This document shows positions 8,506-16,484 of a stretch of DNA of 64,000 nt, piece by piece; within the stretch, counting starts at the first letter, position 1; every line of letters starts with the position of its first letter. Source of the stretch: Lachnospiraceae bacterium JLR.KK008 (lineage in GTDB: Bacteria; Bacillota; Clostridia; Lachnospirales; Lachnospiraceae); the NCBI GenBank assembly GCA_037015955.1, contig CP143548.1:1606001-1670000 (forward strand), read 5' to 3'. Under the pieces are notes generated by a model. That model was not told the DNA's origin, made no database searches, and was given only the letters and a program-made list of their open reading frames with translations. Both the position numbers and the translations under genes were made by a program.

Positions 8506-9928
8506 AAACCGGGAGATTATGGTCGTGACAGCCGGCTTTGTGGTACTCTATCTGTCTATGATGGGGTATCTGTCTCTGTATGCCATGACCCATCAGGAAG
8601 AACTGATGAACAATAGCTATAATAACCGCCAGAATATTTTGAGCCAGCAGAACCGGAGAGGTACGATCTATGCGAGCGGTGGAGAAGTGCTGGCGGAGAC
8701 TGTGACAGATGAGAACGGGAATGAGAAGCGGGTATATCCGTATGCCGGTCTGTTTGCCCATGCGATAGGTTATGTGGACAAAGGAAAAATGGGCATGGAG
8801 TCGCAGGCCAATTACTATCTGATCCGCTCCAGCATTCCTGCGGTGGCAAAGGTGAAGGGAGAAATCAGCGGCGGGAAGAGTCCCGGGGATAATGTATATA
8901 CGACATTTGATGTGACGTTACAGGAAGCTGCCTCGAAAGCGCTGGGCATCTACCGGGGTGCGGTCATTGCCATGGACCCGGAGACAGGGGAGATTCTCGC
9001 CATGGTGTCCAAACCGGATTTCGACCCCAATCTGATCTCTCAGCTCTGGGACGGATTGCTGGAAGACGAGGAGAGCGGGACACTGCTCAACCGTACGACA
9101 CAGGGACTGTATCCGCCCGGTTCTACTTTTAAGATGATAACGACACTGGAATATATCCGGGAAAACCCCGATACGTATCAGACCTATCAGTATTCCTGCA
9201 ATGGGAGCTATCGCAGGGGTGAGAGTGTGATCAACTGTTATCATGGAAGTAAACACGGAACGATCGGACTGAAGACAGCGTTTGCCAAATCCTGTAATGC
9301 GTCCTATGCGGACATTGGCCTGCTGCTGGACAAAGATGCCTTTGCGCAGACGCTCGATACACTGCTGTTTAATCAGGAGCTGCCGATGGAAGGCGTCTAT
9401 AATCAGAGCAAGCTGGTGATCACCGGGGCGGAAAGCGACGAAGAGATGATGCAGAATGTCATCGGTCAGGGAAAGACTCAGATCACGCCGCTCCATGTTG
9501 CCATGATCACATCGGCGATTGCCAATGACGGTATTTTGATGAAGCCCCGTATGATCAGGCGGGTCGAGAGCGCAGAGGGCGTCAAAGTAAAAGAGTATTC
9601 ACCCGAAACATATGGATCACTTATGAGCAGTGAGGAAGCGGCCATTTTAAGAGAATATATGGAGGAAGTCGTAAAGAGCGGAACCGCTACGAAACTGTCC
9701 GGGCTGTCTTACACCGCTGCAGGCAAGACGGGTTCGGCGGAGTATAACAAGCAGAAAGGAGAGAGCCACGCCTGGTTCACAGGCTTTGCACCGGCGGAAG
9801 ATCCGCAGCTTGTGGTGACGATCATCATAGAAGGGGCCGGATCCGGTGGAGATTATGCGGTACCGATGGCGAGACGGGTTTTTGACGCTTATCTGGCATC
9901 GGCGGAAGAATCTTCCGGCGGGGAATAA
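8456..9928 (+). CDS. Class B penicillin-binding protein (peptidoglycan D,D-transpeptidase)
   Basis: A 490-residue membrane-anchored transpeptidase. A very basic cytoplasmic start is followed by one membrane helix (VVTAGFVVLYLSMMGYLSL). The three active-site motifs are intact: STFK (Ser near residue 222), SCN within KSCNASYAD (near 279) and KTGS within GKTGSAEYN (near 423). The short N-terminal dimerisation region places it with the PbpA-like enzymes that partner SEDS proteins, and the upstream ftsW-type gene overlaps it by 50 bases. The catalytic domain faces the outside and cross-links stem peptides. Whether it serves division, elongation or sporulation cannot be decided here. Confidence 0.93.
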   Translation: MPQKKRTEKKKNRKKSKNREIMVVTAGFVVLYLSMMGYLSLYAMTHQEELMNNSYNNRQNILSQQNRRGTIYASGGEVLAETVTDENGNEKRVYPYAGLFAHAIGYVDKGKMGMESQANYYLIRSSIPAVAKVKGEISGGKSPGDNVYTTFDVTLQEAASKALGIYRGAVIAMDPETGEILAMVSKPDFDPNLISQLWDGLLEDEESGTLLNRTTQGLYPPGSTFKMITTLEYIRENPDTYQTYQYSCNGSYRRGESVINCYHGSKHGTIGLKTAFAKSCNASYADIGLLLDKDAFAQTLDTLLFNQELPMEGVYNQSKLVITGAESDEEMMQNVIGQGKTQITPLHVAMITSAIANDGILMKPRMIRRVESAEGVKVKEYSPETYGSLMSSEEAAILREYMEEVVKSGTATKLSGLSYTAAGKTGSAEYNKQKGESHAWFTGFAPAEDPQLVVTIIIEGAGSGGDYAVPMARRVFDAYLASAEESSGGE

Positions 9929-9933
9929 AAGGT

Positions 9934-9962
9934 TTGCTTAATAGGACAAGATAGGATATACT
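9934..9962 (+). promoter_or_regulatory. SigA-type promoter before the Nudix gene
   Basis: TTGCTT (9934-9939), 17 bases, TATACT (9957-9962), just after the PBP stop. A leader of about 37 bases carrying GCAGGAGG-like sequence precedes the ATG at 10006. Confidence 0.6.
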
Positions 9963-10005
9963 ATTAAGGATATCAGGCTGACACACCTGGGCAGGAGGGA
10001 TTGCA

Positions 10006-10458
10006 ATGATCGAGGCAACGAGCTGTGGCGGTGTGGTTATTTTTCGGGGAAAGATTCTGCTTTTATATAAAAACTACAGAAACAAATACGAAGGCTGGGT
10101 TTTGCCGAAAGGAACTGTAGAAACGGGAGAAGAATTTAAGGATACTGCACTTCGGGAAGTGCTGGAGGAATCAGGAGCCAGAGCGTCCATCATAAAATAC
10201 GTGGGAAAAAGCGACTATACGTTTAATGTACCGGACGACACGGTAGAAAAGGAAGTCCATTGGTATTTGATGATGGCTGACAGTTACTACAGCAAACCAC
10301 AGCGTGAGGAATATTTTGTAGATTCAGGATACTATAAATTTCATGAAGCCTATCATCTTCTGAAATTTGCCAACGAAAAACAGATATTGGAAAAAGCGTA
10401 TCATGAATATCTGGAACTGAAGAAAAATAATTTATGGGGAAACCGAAAATATTATTAA
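10006..10458 (+). CDS. Nudix hydrolase
   Basis: A 150-residue single-domain Nudix enzyme. The Nudix box fits the G-x5-E-x7-REUXEEXGU rule perfectly: GTVETGEEF then LREVLEESGA. The Glu residues bind the metal that activates water to cleave a nucleoside diphosphate linked to another group. The N-terminus (ATSCGGVVIFRGKILLLYKNY) and WVLPKGTVE resemble the diadenosine polyphosphate/MutT-like branch, but the substrate is not predictable. It has its own promoter and is followed 3 bases later by a small unknown gene. Confidence 0.9.
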   Translation: MIEATSCGGVVIFRGKILLLYKNYRNKYEGWVLPKGTVETGEEFKDTALREVLEESGARASIIKYVGKSDYTFNVPDDTVEKEVHWYLMMADSYYSKPQREEYFVDSGYYKFHEAYHLLKFANEKQILEKAYHEYLELKKNNLWGNRKYY

Positions 10459-10461
10459 AAC

Positions 10462-10773
10462 ATGTATATGAGATTTCATAGGGAGTTATATGTAGACAAT
10501 TCCATCAGAAATGTGAGAAAAGTAAAGTGGAAGCTGAAGCATCACGACGGACAACTGCGCATATTTGTTATCGCTCTGTCACCGGGCAGAGATGAGCTGG
10601 AAATCTACCACTGTGCCCTTCTCCAACAGAAATACTATAAGAAATATCCGCCTTATATCGTAGGGATTGCAGGAGGATATGACAATGCGGTGGAGCTGTT
10701 GCAGCAGATGGTCGCTGACATTTATAGAAAAACAGGCGGCTATGCGCTGAAGGAATATTTTTTAAAGAGTTAA
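10462..10773 (+). CDS. Conserved hypothetical protein (103 aa)
   Basis: A 103-residue soluble protein I do not recognise. It starts 3 bases after the Nudix stop, so it is probably co-expressed with it, and it lies before the DUF2953-GerW pair. The sequence is basic and Tyr-rich (KWKLKHHDGQLRIFVIALSPGRDELEIY; then QQKYYKKYPPYIVGIAGGY), with mixed alpha/beta character, no signal peptide and no membrane segment. Real coding is supported by the tight spacing and a normal amino-acid make-up. No function is proposed. Confidence 0.75.
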   Translation: MYMRFHRELYVDNSIRNVRKVKWKLKHHDGQLRIFVIALSPGRDELEIYHCALLQQKYYKKYPPYIVGIAGGYDNAVELLQQMVADIYRKTGGYALKEYFLKS

Positions 10774-10790
10774 GAAAATCAGAGGGACTT

Positions 10791-11831
10791 ATGCTACATA
10801 TACTGGGAATGGTTGGAAAGGGAATCGGGATCACACTGCTTTGTATTTTGGTCGTGCTGGTCGTTTTACTGCTCTGTGTGCTGTTTGTTCCGATCCGCTA
10901 TCGGGTGGCAGGCGTGAAAGAGGAGACAGGAAAGCCGCAGGCAGCCGTCAGAGTATCCTGGCTGTTTCATGTGCTCTCCGCCTTTGCTACATGGGAGGGA
11001 TCACTCCACTATGGCCTGAAAGTCTGCGGGATTTGTATCTACGACAATCTGCGCAGGGCGCGGAAGGAAGAAAGGCACGAAGACCGGAAAAAGAGCGGGA
11101 AAAATAAGAAGCGCAATCTGAAAAAGTGCCCGGAAGAGAAGGCGGGAGATGAAGAAAAACAGCCGGAAACAATCCAGGAAACGCATTCTCAGATACGGCA
11201 GGTAACTCCGCCGCAGGAGAGTATCCCACCTCCGGTGGAAACAACGTCCGTACAAAAGGAAGTTCGACCGGAGCAGGGGAAATACAGGCAGGAAGAAAAA
11301 ACGCAGCAGATAAATAGCAAAACTTCTCTTTCCGGGAAATGGCATACTCTTTGCCGAAAGATCAGACAATTTTTTTCCATGCTCCTGAACCTGTTGCAAA
11401 GGCTCCTGGAAATCCCGCATCAGATACATGAAAAAATCGATAGACTCAGAGAGAAGCTGGAGAAGTTTATTGCATTTTTACAGTGCGAGGAGCTGAAACG
11501 GGCATTTACCCTCTGCAAACAACAACTGCTGTCCGTGTTGAAAAGCGTCAGGCCAAGGACAGTGAAAGCAGATATATGTTTTGGCTTTGAAGACCCGTCT
11601 GTAACGGGACAGATTCTGGCCGCGGCAGGAATGTTCTATCCGATATTGGGGAAAAATATAATTTTAAGACCGGATTTTGAAACGACCGTGTGCAGTGGCA
11701 GGATAACAGTCAAAGGCAGAATTACAATATTTGTCTTATTAAGGACAGCATGGATTCTATACTTTGATAAAGATATAAAACGATTGATCCGCATATGGAA
11801 AAAGGAGGAAGCGTTAGATGGGAGACAATAA
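10791..11831 (+). CDS. DUF2953 domain-containing membrane protein (YtfI-like)
   Basis: A 346-residue protein with one N-terminal membrane helix (GITLLCILVVLVVLLLCVLFV) followed by PIRYRVAGV, a Lys/Glu-rich low-complexity linker (about residues 85-175) and a C-terminal DUF2953 region (VKADICFGFEDPSVTGQILAAAGMFYPI; RITVKGRITIFVLLRTAW). In Bacillus, ytfI sits directly before the sporulation gene ytfJ; here the same order holds, with a 14-base overlap with gerW. A sporulation or germination role is therefore inferred from neighbourhood. The linker is probably disordered and poorly conserved. Confidence 0.8.
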   Translation: MLHILGMVGKGIGITLLCILVVLVVLLLCVLFVPIRYRVAGVKEETGKPQAAVRVSWLFHVLSAFATWEGSLHYGLKVCGICIYDNLRRARKEERHEDRKKSGKNKKRNLKKCPEEKAGDEEKQPETIQETHSQIRQVTPPQESIPPPVETTSVQKEVRPEQGKYRQEEKTQQINSKTSLSGKWHTLCRKIRQFFSMLLNLLQRLLEIPHQIHEKIDRLREKLEKFIAFLQCEELKRAFTLCKQQLLSVLKSVRPRTVKADICFGFEDPSVTGQILAAAGMFYPILGKNIILRPDFETTVCSGRITVKGRITIFVLLRTAWILYFDKDIKRLIRIWKKEEALDGRQ

Positions 11832-12207
11832 TTTTACAGGAGTAGTGGAATCCCTGCTCAAAGGTATGGACACCGTGTTATCCACCAAGACGGTAGTGGG
11901 GGAAGCTACAAAGATAGGAGATACAATCATCCTGCCTCTGGTAGATGTGACATTTGGCGTCGGTGCAGGCGCCTCAAAGGGAGATAAAAAGAACGGTGGC
12001 ATGGGCGGTATGAGCGGCAAGATGACTCCTTCCGCCGTACTCGTGATCAAAAACGGACAGACGAAACTTGTCAATATTAAAAACCAGGATACGGTGACGA
12101 AGATCCTGGATCTGATCCCTGATCTGGTAGACCGTTTTACAACGCCAAAGGAAGAGATGCCGAAAGATGACGAGGCGATTGACATTGCCTTTCCGGAAGA
12201 AAAATAG
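11818..12207 (+). CDS. ytfJ: GerW family sporulation protein (YtfJ)
   Basis: A 129-residue GerW/YtfJ protein. Family hallmarks: a start with VVESLLKGMDTVLSTKTVVGE, the central TIILPLVDVTFGVGAGA with a following Gly/Lys-rich stretch, and the C-terminal TPSAVLVIKNGQTKLVNI. In B. subtilis the homologue is made in the forespore and affects germination. Its overlap with the DUF2953 gene upstream suggests translational coupling. Presence supports a spore-forming host. Confidence 0.93.
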   Translation: MGDNNFTGVVESLLKGMDTVLSTKTVVGEATKIGDTIILPLVDVTFGVGAGASKGDKKNGGMGGMSGKMTPSAVLVIKNGQTKLVNIKNQDTVTKILDLIPDLVDRFTTPKEEMPKDDEAIDIAFPEEK

Positions 12208-12254
12208 GAACGTTTTTGTCGCGGATGCATAGGATAGTCAGTAAGAAGTGACGA

Positions 12255-12410
12255 ATGGATTTGTCTGTGATGAAAAAGCTGATTGGTTTTGCCGCCATCT
12301 GGATTGCGGTCGGTATGCTGCTGATGTTTTTGTTAGGCAACCGGTTTACCGGTCTTATTTTGATGGGTGCATTTGCGCTGGTCGGCTATTTTGCGATGTT
12401 TTGTGGATAA
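12255..12410 (+). CDS. Small membrane protein (51 aa)
   Basis: A short gene in a frame different from a longer overlapping open frame. The ATG at 12255 opens a 51-residue product ending in TAA at 12410: MDLSVMKKLIGFAAIWIAVG, then MLLMFLLGNRFTGLILMGAF, then a short tail with a second hydrophobic stretch ALVGYFAMFCG. It shows two membrane helices around a GNRFTG turn, a composition typical of real small membrane proteins. It sits between gerW and the coiled-coil gene with normal operon spacing (47 and 22 bases). An alternative start is the ATG at 12270. Function unknown. Confidence 0.65.
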   Translation: MDLSVMKKLIGFAAIWIAVGMLLMFLLGNRFTGLILMGAFALVGYFAMFCG

Positions 12411-12432
12411 ATAAGCAGTTGGAGAAACAGGA

Positions 12433-13098
12433 ATGGAAGAAATGAAAGATGAGACAACGCAGGGAGAAGAAGTATCTCCCTGTTTGGAAAACAGGGAAGA
12501 TTGCCTTTGCCCGGAGGAAGAACAGATGGAAGCAGAGGAGCAGCTTATAGAAGCAGAGGAAGACTCTTCGGAAGAGATCATACAGTGTTCCGAAGAGGAA
12601 CGTGCATTCGCAGAGCGGGAAACTCAGCTTGCGGAAAAGGAAAAATGGCTTTCCGGTGAGGAAGAGAGGCTGCTCGGGGAGCGAAAGCAGCTGGAGGAAG
12701 AGAAACGGCGGGTACAGAAAGAACTGCAGAGCATCAACCGGAAGATTACGGAAGGGCAAAGAAAACTGAAGGAGGACAAGCTGTTTTTTGACCGGAAAAT
12801 GGAAATATTAAAAGGTGGATTCGCGCAGCTGGAGGCGGACAGAAAGGAACTCGAGGAGGAGCGAATGCGTCTGCAGGCAGAGAAAAAATCTGCGGGAGGT
12901 CCGTATCTCACGGATGAGGCCTCTGTACGGCTTTTTTTCAGAGGTGTCAGCAATATGCTCACTTTGCGGAAGCGGTATAAGGATCTGATTAAAATATTTC
13001 ATCCGGATAATCTGTGCGGGGATACGGAATTGCTGCAGAAGATTAATGAGATGTATGAAGTTCTCCTGGAAGAGATTGGATGGCAAAAAAAAGCATAA
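12433..13098 (+). CDS. Coiled-coil protein with C-terminal J-domain-like segment
   Basis: A 221-residue, highly acidic protein. Residues 1-55 are Glu-rich and probably disordered. Residues 55-152 form a long heptad-type coiled coil (AERETQLAEKEKWL, GERKQLEEEKRRVQ, DRKELEEERMRLQ). The last 60 residues contain RYKDLIKIFHPDN with HPD at 190-192 and then INEMYEVLLEEI, the pattern of helix II, HPD loop and helix III of a DnaJ domain. It may therefore recruit an Hsp70, though the J segment is short and unusual in being C-terminal. The stop codon lies in a terminator stem. Confidence 0.7.
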   Translation: MEEMKDETTQGEEVSPCLENREDCLCPEEEQMEAEEQLIEAEEDSSEEIIQCSEEERAFAERETQLAEKEKWLSGEEERLLGERKQLEEEKRRVQKELQSINRKITEGQRKLKEDKLFFDRKMEILKGGFAQLEADRKELEEERMRLQAEKKSAGGPYLTDEASVRLFFRGVSNMLTLRKRYKDLIKIFHPDNLCGDTELLQKINEMYEVLLEEIGWQKKA

Positions 13099-13118
13099 GG
13101 TTTTTCCTTATGCTTTTT
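13088..13118. terminator. Bidirectional intrinsic terminator
   Basis: A perfect 13-bp stem (AAAAAGCATAAGG / CCTTATGCTTTTT) with a 5-T loop. The A-run on one side and T-run on the other let it end transcription of the coiled-coil gene on the plus strand and of rpmB on the minus strand. Confidence 0.85.
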
Positions 13119-13146
13119 CAAAAGTCATTTTAAATTGTATGGGCAG

Positions 13147-13332
13147 TTAGGCTCTTTCCACTTTGTTGGATTTCAGACATCCGGTACAAATGTGTATTCT
13201 TTTGATCGTGCCATTGATGTTACATTTTACCCTTTTAATGTTAGGTTTCCAAATATGATTGGATCTTCTATGAGAATGGCTCACGTTGTTTCCGAAATGA
13301 ACGCCCTTGCCACAAACTTCACATTTCGCCAT
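13147..13332 (-). CDS. rpmB: Large ribosomal subunit protein bL28
   Basis: Ribosomal protein L28, 61 residues, in the 50S subunit. It starts MAKCEVCGKGVHFGNNVSHS and contains NIKRVKCNINGT and ICTGCLKS, so it is the zinc-binding form with two CxxC pairs. The ATG (reverse strand, 13330-13332) is preceded by AGGAGGTG at ideal spacing; the open frame continues further upstream without a better start. It is divergent from yloU (Asp23), the same arrangement as in Bacillus, and has its own promoter. Confidence 0.97.
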   Translation of the reverse strand: MAKCEVCGKGVHFGNNVSHSHRRSNHIWKPNIKRVKCNINGTIKRIHICTGCLKSNKVERA

Positions 13333-13400
13333 TTTTGCACCTCCTAAACGATATAATATTGTATCTGCTATGAATGCGTATCTACGCTCGCAACAGTGAA

Positions 13401-13429
13401 ATTTTAGCATATTTGGTATTGAAATGCAA
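13401..13429 (-). promoter_or_regulatory. Promoter of rpmB
   Basis: On the reverse strand: TTGCAT (13424-13429), 17 bases, TAAAAT (13401-13406). It leaves a leader of about 60 bases before the rpmB ATG. Its -35 box abuts the -35 box of the forward yloU promoter. Confidence 0.7.
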
Positions 13430-13447
13430 GCATAAATATCTTAAAAT
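13419..13447 (+). promoter_or_regulatory. Promoter of yloU-yloV
   Basis: TTGAAA (13419-13424), 17 bases, TAAAAT (13442-13447), then GAGGAGG before the ATG at 13480. It is back-to-back with the rpmB promoter; the two -35 hexamers share base 13424. Confidence 0.65.
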
Positions 13448-13479
13448 TATGGAAAATGAATAGAGGAGGTTTTATTTGA

Positions 13480-13842
13480 ATGAAAAGAACTTCTATAAAT
13501 ACCCATATGGGGAATATTTCGATAGACAATGAAGTGATCGCTCAATATGCCGGTTCGGTGGCGGTGGAGTGTTTTGGCATTGTTGGCATGGCTTCCGTAA
13601 ATATGAAGGATGGAATCGTGAAGCTCCTGAAAAAGGATCGGATTACCCACGGGATTTCTGTCTCCATCGGGGAGGATCGGAAACTGACGCTCAATTTTCA
13701 TGTCATTGTCTCATATGGTGTGAGTATTTTGACTGTTGCAGATAATCTCGTTGACAGTGTCAGATATAAAGTGGAAGAATTTACAGGACTTGAGATCGAA
13801 AAGATCAATATTTATGTAGAAGGGGTTCGAGTGATCGATTAA
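13480..13842 (+). CDS. yloU: Asp23/Gls24 family envelope stress response protein (YloU)
   Basis: A 120-residue Asp23/Gls24 protein. Family features: GNISIDNEVIAQYAGSVAVE at the start, CFGIVGMAS, the LNFHVIVSYGVSI strand and the end LEIEKINIYVEGVRV. Members are abundant small alkaline-shock-type proteins at the membrane; the YloU branch is always next to the DAK2 protein gene. Here the DAK2 gene begins 13 bases after the stop. rpmB diverges upstream, a synteny kept from Bacillus to Clostridia. Its molecular role is not settled. Confidence 0.93.
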   Translation: MKRTSINTHMGNISIDNEVIAQYAGSVAVECFGIVGMASVNMKDGIVKLLKKDRITHGISVSIGEDRKLTLNFHVIVSYGVSILTVADNLVDSVRYKVEEFTGLEIEKINIYVEGVRVID

Positions 13843-13855
13843 GGAGGAAGTGATA

Positions 13856-15526
13856 GTGGAAAGCATAAATATAGACGCCGGAATGGTCGCAAAGATGTTT
13901 CTGGCGGGCGCCCGGAATCTGGAGGCTAAAAAAGAATGGATCAATGAACTGAATGTTTTTCCGGTGCCGGATGGAGATACCGGTACCAACATGACGATGA
14001 CTGTTCTCTCGGCGGCGAGAGAAGTGGCCGCACTTAAAGAGCCGGATATGAAAGATCTGGCCAGAGCCATTGCCTCCGGCTCATTAAGGGGGGCGCGTGG
14101 AAATTCCGGTGTCATTCTCTCCCAGTTGTTCCGCGGCTTTACGAAAGGGATCAAAGAGTATGATCAGGTCACAGTGCCAATTTTAACAGACGCTTTCGGG
14201 AAAGCGGTGGATACTGCATATAAGGCCGTTATGAAGCCAAAAGAGGGAACGATACTGACCGTTGCGCGGGGAGGAGCCGAGAAAGCCGAGCAGCTCTGTG
14301 AGGAAGGCGTGGAAGATCTTTCCGTTTTTTTCTGCCAGGTGATCGAACATATGGAAGATGTTCTCAATCAGACGCCGCAGATGCTGCCTGTACTCGCACA
14401 GGCAGGCGTCGTAGATTCGGGCGGCCAGGGGCTTGTAGAAGTATTAAAGGGAGCTTATGATGCTTTTCTCGGTAAAGAGACGGACTATGCGCCGTTTTTG
14501 CCGGAAGAGCGCGCAGCGGAGGTGACAGTGACCGCTGTGCAGGAGACAGACATCAAATACGGTTACTGTACGGAATTTATCATAATGCTGGAAAAGCCGA
14601 TCCGGAAGGCAAAGGAAGACGCGCTGAAAACATATTTGGAGTCGATCGGAGATTCTATTGTCGTAGTAGCGGATGACGAGGTCATAAAGGTACATGTACA
14701 TACCAATGACCCGGGACTTGCCATACAGAAAGCACTGCGATATGGTGCGCTTTCCAATATGAAGATCGATAATATGAGACTGGAGCATCAGGAAAAGCTG
14801 TTTCGGATGCAGGATGATAAAGTCTCACAGACAAAAACTCCTCCACAGAATATGCCGGAGGAGAAGAAGGACGTTGGATTTGTCGCTGTCTGTGCGGGGG
14901 AAGGTTTGAATCAGATCTTCCGGGAACTAGGTGTGGATTATATTATAGAAGGCGGACAGACAATGAATCCGAGTACGGAGGATGTACTGAATGCCATTGA
15001 GAAAGTTAATGCGGATACGATCTTCCTGCTCCCGAATAACAAAAATATCGTGATGGCCGCCAATCAGGCCAAAGCGCTCACAAAGGAGAAGGAGATAATC
15101 GTCATCCCGACAAGTACTGTGCCTCAGGGAATTACAGCGGTGATTACGTATGTACCGGAGCTTTCCGCAGCAGAAAATGAGAGTGCGATATTGGAAGAAA
15201 TCGGCCATGTAAAGACCGGACAGGTCACTTATGCGGTGAGAGACACTTCCGTAGGGGGAAGAGAGATCCGCCAGGGAGACTACATGGGAATCAGTGATAC
15301 TGGGATCGTGGCCGTGGGGACGGATTTGGAGCGGACAGTTATGGAAACGGTCGACGCACTGCTCACGGATGAAGCAGAGCTTCTCAGCATTTATTACGGC
15401 AATGAAATATCAGAGGAAGCTGCCGAAATTTTGAGACAAAAAGTGGAAAACAGACATCCGGAAGTGGATATTGAGCTTCAGGACGGTGGTCAGCCGGTTT
15501 ATTACTATATGATTTCCGCAGAATAA
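13856..15526 (+). CDS. yloV: DAK2 domain-containing protein, fatty acid kinase catalytic subunit-like (YloV/FakA)
   Basis: A 556-residue protein. The N-terminal DhaL/DAK2 kinase domain carries NVFPVPDGDTGTNMTMT, with the metal-binding Asp residues, and GSLRGARGNSGVILSQ for nucleotide binding. The C-terminal half (from about residue 330) is the DegV-like domain found in FakA. FakA phosphorylates fatty acids held by a FakB/DegV protein; a DegV gene is present at 22530. Start chosen at GTG 13856, which is 8 bases from AAGGAGG; an in-frame GTG at 13850 is too close. A hairpin terminator follows. Confidence 0.9.
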   Translation: MESINIDAGMVAKMFLAGARNLEAKKEWINELNVFPVPDGDTGTNMTMTVLSAAREVAALKEPDMKDLARAIASGSLRGARGNSGVILSQLFRGFTKGIKEYDQVTVPILTDAFGKAVDTAYKAVMKPKEGTILTVARGGAEKAEQLCEEGVEDLSVFFCQVIEHMEDVLNQTPQMLPVLAQAGVVDSGGQGLVEVLKGAYDAFLGKETDYAPFLPEERAAEVTVTAVQETDIKYGYCTEFIIMLEKPIRKAKEDALKTYLESIGDSIVVVADDEVIKVHVHTNDPGLAIQKALRYGALSNMKIDNMRLEHQEKLFRMQDDKVSQTKTPPQNMPEEKKDVGFVAVCAGEGLNQIFRELGVDYIIEGGQTMNPSTEDVLNAIEKVNADTIFLLPNNKNIVMAANQAKALTKEKEIIVIPTSTVPQGITAVITYVPELSAAENESAILEEIGHVKTGQVTYAVRDTSVGGREIRQGDYMGISDTGIVAVGTDLERTVMETVDALLTDEAELLSIYYGNEISEEAAEILRQKVENRHPEVDIELQDGGQPVYYYMISAE

Positions 15527-15551
15527 TAGTGGAATGGTTGAAATGAAATTG

Positions 15552-15586
15552 AAAGGGGATAGAGAACGAGATTTTCTATCCTTTTT
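15552..15586 (+). terminator. Intrinsic terminator after yloV
   Basis: A stem built around GGATAGA (15557-15563) and TCTATCC (15575-15581), extended by G-T and A-T pairs on both sides, loop CGAGA, followed by TTTTT. It lies between yloV and the convergent regulator gene. Confidence 0.75.
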
Positions 15587-15596
15587 CGGTTCAGAT

Positions 15597-16337
15597 TTAT
15601 TCTCGTATTTTAGTCAGAATATAACCGAAGCGAATCCATTTGGAAGTGTCGTTGATATTGTGGCTGTCGATGATGATTGGCTCACCGTATCCGTTGATCG
15701 GGTCCAGTATCCATGTATCTGAGGGATGTAGCTTGCGAATATAGGCTCTACCTGTTTCTTTGTTTAAAAAGATCCCGGTATCCCCTTCGCGGATCGCTTT
15801 GTGGCAGACAAGAAGGACATCGCCGAGATTATAGACCGGATGGAAATGATCGGATGTGACCTGAATGCCGCAGTACAGATCGTTTCCAAATTTTTTGCGA
15901 TAGGCAGCGGCGTTCAGCTTATAATAGTTAGAGGAATCGTAGATCATGCCGTCCTCCATATTTCCGGTAGGGACAAATACTGTGATGTAATCCTCTGCAG
16001 GTTCGTCTCTGTGAGAATTGGCAAATTCGAGTTCAAAATCAATGATCCCTCTGATAAAATTTTTTTGACGGAGCGACAGTTTCTGAAGTTTCATTACAAG
16101 TTCCGAATCTTCCGGATAATCATCAATCAGTTCAAAGACCCATTTCCCTGTCAGATTTCGCAGTAAATATACCGTATATAAGTCTATTTTTGTTGTGACT
16201 CCCGAAACCATTTTCTTGTAACCGGAGAGCGACATATCCAGTTTTTTTGCCATCTGTGCCTGTGTCAGATTCTGTTTTACTCTTTCTTTTTCAATGTTTA
16301 AAATAAAATTATTTACCATTTCCTGCTTTGTCAACAT
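15597..16337 (-). CDS. XRE-type transcription regulator with S24/LexA-like C-terminal domain
   Basis: A 246-residue regulator. Residues 8-60 form a helix-turn-helix of the XRE type (NLTQAQMAKKLDMSLSGYKK). The C-terminal 110 residues resemble the S24 fold: TSDHFHPVYNLGDVLLV corresponds to the GxSMxPxxxxGDxVxV site with Ser kept but Met replaced by Asp, and GRAYIRKLH could hold the catalytic Lys. Self-cleavage is therefore uncertain. There are no phage genes nearby, so it is not an obvious prophage repressor. It is divergent from a stand-alone Spo0A effector-domain gene, which it may control. A GGGGT ribosome site precedes the ATG. Confidence 0.8.
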   Translation of the reverse strand: MLTKQEMVNNFILNIEKERVKQNLTQAQMAKKLDMSLSGYKKMVSGVTTKIDLYTVYLLRNLTGKWVFELIDDYPEDSELVMKLQKLSLRQKNFIRGIIDFELEFANSHRDEPAEDYITVFVPTGNMEDGMIYDSSNYYKLNAAAYRKKFGNDLYCGIQVTSDHFHPVYNLGDVLLVCHKAIREGDTGIFLNKETGRAYIRKLHPSDTWILDPINGYGEPIIIDSHNINDTSKWIRFGYILTKIRE

Positions 16338-16484
16338 GATAATACCCCGATAGCCACTTCCATGTCCAAGTTGTGTCGTTTTGTAGGATTAGAAGCTGTT
16401 TTTTGTCTACTACAGTAACGCCTGACTCATTATATAATCCAAATTATAACATACGAAAATCAAAAAAGGAAGGATGGCGTAACT
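16338..16484. promoter_or_regulatory. Divergent control region between the S24-like regulator and the Spo0A_C gene
   Basis: A 147-base AT-rich spacer. It holds the perfect palindrome ATTATATAAT (16429-16438), giving a TATAAT -10 match on both strands, and a second ATTATA at 16443-16448. No good -35 boxes are seen at 17 bases, so activation or repression by a bound protein is plausible. AAGGAAGG (16465-16472) serves the forward gene. Confidence 0.45.

Noticed and set aside
12248-12445. 65-codon open frame on the plus strand after gerW
   Set aside because: Its product is Cys/Arg-rich and unlike a folded protein, while the overlapping frame from 12255 gives a neat two-helix membrane protein.
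13135-13347. 70-codon plus-strand open frame
   Set aside because: It is antisense to rpmB, whose protein, ribosome site and promoter are all clear.
15534-16166. Plus-strand open frames at 15534-15722 and 15801-16166
   Set aside because: Both are antisense to the S24-like regulator and show no family likeness; the first begins in the terminator.
15597-16337. Prophage remnant suggested by an S24-type repressor
   Set aside because: No integrase, structural, lysis or replication phage genes and no att repeats are visible nearby.
16374-16380. Possible 0A box (TGTCGTT) in the divergent control region
   Set aside because: Only 5 of 7 positions match TGTCGAA, which is expected by chance in a region of this size.
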